Under the pieces are notes generated by a model. The model ran no database searches and was not told the DNA's origin. It saw nothing but the letters and a program-made list of their open reading frames with translations. A program made the translations under genes and the position numbers. Below are positions 12,840-14,000 of a stretch of DNA of 14,000 nt, in pieces (the stretch's first letter is position 1; the number at the start of each line of letters is the position of its first letter). The stretch comes from Nitrospiraceae bacterium UBA6905 (lineage in GTDB: Bacteria; Nitrospirota; Thermodesulfovibrionia; Thermodesulfovibrionales; UBA6898), in the NCBI GenBank assembly GCA_002451165.1, contig DKBH01000110.1, positions 1 through 14,000 of the forward strand. The letters are read 5' to 3'.

Positions 12840-13415
12840 GTGGCGGTAAACACACCGGAAATATCGCAGATTCTTGATCTTGTGCGGGGCATTATTGTGG
12901 TCATCGATGCCGACCAGAGGGTCAGTTATATAAACAGGAAAGGCTGTGAACTCCTGGGGTATGAAAAAAGGGACATCATCGGAAAGAACTGGTTTGACAA
13001 CTTTCTTCCCGGCAAGATACGGGAGGACCTCAAGACGGTCTTCGACAAGTTGCTGGACGGAGAAATCGAGCTTGCAGAATATTTTGATAACGTCGTGCTA
13101 ACAAAAACTGGACAGGAAAGGATCATCGGATGGCACAATACCGTGCTGAAAAATGACGCCGGCTCGATCGTCGGCACCCTGAGTATGGGGGAAGATATAA
13201 CAGAACAAAGGGAAATGGACTTCCTGCGCGATCAACGCATTCAGGAACTCCAGGACAGGGTCAGCGAACTGATGTCGATGAAGATGCATATACCCATATG
13301 TTCATGGGACAAGAAAGACATGAAAAAAGCGATTCATGACCACTATCAGCGCATTTCGACGACGGGGAAGTGCTCAGAATGCCTTCGCATCCTGAAAACA
13401 GGGCCGAAACTTTAA
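12840..13415 (+). CDS. Stand-alone PAS-domain sensor with Cys-containing tail
   Basis: 191 residues, GTG start 5 bases after AGAAGGA. Residues 10-122 are a PAS/PAC domain: IIVVIDADQRVSYINRKGCELLGYEKRDIIGKNWFD, then the PAC part VVLTKTGQERIIGWHNTVLKNDAGSIVGTLSMGEDITEQRE. Residues about 123-147 form a coiled coil suited to dimerisation. The tail has IPICSW (152-156) and GKCSECLR (177-183). It resembles the 'LPICxxC...CPxC' tail of many PAS sensor proteins, but only three of four Cys remain (C154, C178, C181), with D157 in place of the second. No kinase, GGDEF or HTH output domain is present. It is probably a cytoplasmic signal-relay or redox/ligand sensing module with an unknown partner. Confidence 0.85.
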   Translation: MAVNTPEISQILDLVRGIIVVIDADQRVSYINRKGCELLGYEKRDIIGKNWFDNFLPGKIREDLKTVFDKLLDGEIELAEYFDNVVLTKTGQERIIGWHNTVLKNDAGSIVGTLSMGEDITEQREMDFLRDQRIQELQDRVSELMSMKMHIPICSWDKKDMKKAIHDHYQRISTTGKCSECLRILKTGPKL

Positions 13416-13465
13416 AAAAGACATTCCTCTATATTTTACCGCTGCCCGCACGCCGAAAATGATGC

Positions 13466-13494
13466 CGGTCTCAGACGCCATGAAGCGGTCTCAG
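13466..13494. repeat. Direct repeat CGGTCTCAG between convergent genes
   Basis: CGGTCTCAG occurs at 13466-13474 and again at 13486-13494, 20 bases apart, in the gap between the PAS gene and the - strand ferredoxin gene. No terminator was recognised in this gap. Significance is unknown. Confidence 0.3.
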
Positions 13495-13565
13495 CAATAA
13501 ACCTGCGCACCTCAAAGCCCGTGACGATTATCGGGACTCATGACATGAATTCTGTCCGATATCTC

Positions 13566-13754
13566 CTACTCTTCCGTAATCGTAATGGCTTCGACAGGGC
13601 AGATATTAGCTGCTTCCTGGCAGTCGCAGGTATCGCATTTATCAGCAGCTATTACATATGCCTTTTCATCTTTCAGTTCAAAAACCGCCGGGCAGAGTTC
13701 TACGCATGAACCACAGCCGATGCAGGTATCCCAATCAACCACAGGTTTTTTCAC
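13566..13754 (-). CDS. Single-cluster [4Fe-4S] ferredoxin
   Basis: 62 residues. The start is a GTG at 13754, chosen because AAGGAG lies exactly six bases upstream (complement of 13761-13766). A longer open frame to 13853 would overlap the upstream gene and has no ribosome site. Cluster ligands are C11-IG-C14-GS-C17 and the remote C52 before P53 (ICP). C21 and C43 are placed as the disulfide-forming pair usual in monocluster ferredoxins, with C40 and C45 additional. The acidic C-terminus ends ITEE. It is a soluble low-potential electron carrier. It is the second gene of a - strand operon, 11 bases after the preceding gene. Confidence 0.88.
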   Translation of the reverse strand: MKKPVVDWDTCIGCGSCVELCPAVFELKDEKAYVIAADKCDTCDCQEAANICPVEAITITEE

Positions 13755-13765
13755 ATGCAGCTCCT

Positions 13766-14000
13766 TTATGTTACTTTTTCCCGTTCTTCGAAGTTCTTGA
13801 TAAACTCCCCGATCTGCACGCCAAGATAGACGCAGACATATCCGTCCATGCATGCGTCCGCATCCTTTTTGTCGAGATGCGTCGTAAGTTCATGAGGACC
13901 TTTCTTGAACTTCACGAGATAGGCATGCTTTTCTTCGCTGTAATCAAGACTCACCGAGATACCATGGTCTGCGATCTCCGGATACATCTCCGTGATCTTG
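13766..14000 (-). CDS. Small conserved-type protein upstream of ferredoxin (5' partial)
   Basis: The frame stays open to the window edge and the visible product ends EFIKNFEEREKVT. An internal ATG at 13987 is unlikely to be the start: it is preceded immediately by GGAG with no spacing, and the frame continues upstream as KITEM. About 78 residues are visible. They include a strand-rich start with ISVSLDYSEEKHAYLVKFKKG, then HELTTHLDKKDADACMDGYVCVYLGVQIGEFI with two Cys and an Asp/Lys cluster. No signal peptide or domain is recognised. Its co-transcription with the ferredoxin suggests a partner or redox-linked role, but this is only context. Confidence 0.75.
   Translation of the reverse strand, partial: KITEMYPEIADHGISVSLDYSEEKHAYLVKFKKGPHELTTHLDKKDADACMDGYVCVYLGVQIGEFIKNFEEREKVT

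Noticed and set aside
12661..12855. - strand hydrophobic frame of 64 codons before the PAS gene
   Set aside because: No Shine-Dalgarno, overlaps the start of the PAS gene, and hydrophobic strings arise easily in AT-rich spacer.
13755..13853. Extended N-terminus of the ferredoxin
   Set aside because: The extension overlaps the upstream gene in another frame; AAGGAG six bases before the GTG at 13754 and normal ferredoxin length favour the shorter form.
1..14000. CRISPR arrays, tRNA or rRNA genes, insertion sequences
   Set aside because: No regular repeat-spacer arrays, no tRNA-like cloverleaf or rRNA sequence, and no transposase motifs or terminal inverted repeats were noticed in either strand.

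Overview
The window reads like a chromosomal stretch from an anaerobic or metal-tolerant, cytochrome-rich Gram-negative bacterium. It has a secreted tetraheme c-type cytochrome, a Tat-exported flavoprotein, a chromate-resistance ChrB, MreB, a PAS protein and a single-cluster ferredoxin. The style (multiheme cytochrome with Ig-like repeats, small ferredoxins, strong AAGGAG-type ribosome sites) fits Nitrospirota or Desulfobacterota-like lineages. That placement is inference, because no rRNA or phylogenetic marker is present. All genes are on the + strand until the last ~430 bases, where a - strand operon converges on them.

Layout. 1-70: tail of an upstream gene. 275-1447: exported tetraheme cytochrome closed by a clear terminator (1476-1504). 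1538-3721: a probable metal or oxyanion-stress operon behind a promoter embedded in GTAAC/GTTAC inverted repeats. It encodes an 83-aa protein with a Cys/His tail, ChrB, a 94-aa helical protein and an HD-domain hydrolase, followed after 81 bp by an MFS transporter (3803-4969). No ChrA is present, so the MFS protein is a candidate exporter.

5030-8968 is the most interesting block. It holds a Tat-signal flavoprotein resembling spermidine dehydrogenase (SpdH), a small His-rich membrane or periplasmic protein, a spermidine-synthase-fold protein with its own signal peptide, and a separate six-helix membrane protein. The last matches the membrane half of 'fused MFS/spermidine synthase' proteins. Together they suggest a polyamine- or amine-related system operating at or outside the inner membrane. 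The flavoprotein has an extended -10 box so close to its ATG that its mRNA is predicted to be nearly leaderless.

9095-10036 encodes a substrate-binding-type protein without a signal peptide and without ABC partners. 10115-10708 encodes a Met-rich protein with a possible ribbon-helix-helix C-terminus. A 694-bp AT-rich gap before mreB (11403-12434) carries four to five TTAA-type repeats at ~11-bp spacing (an OmpR/PhoB-class operator pattern), a 21/22-bp spaced repeat and a hairpin; mreC and mreD are absent. After a 405-bp gap comes a PAS protein (12840-13415). The - strand end has a ferredoxin (13566-13754) preceded by a small conserved-looking protein cut by the window edge. No tRNA, rRNA, insertion sequence or CRISPR array was seen.
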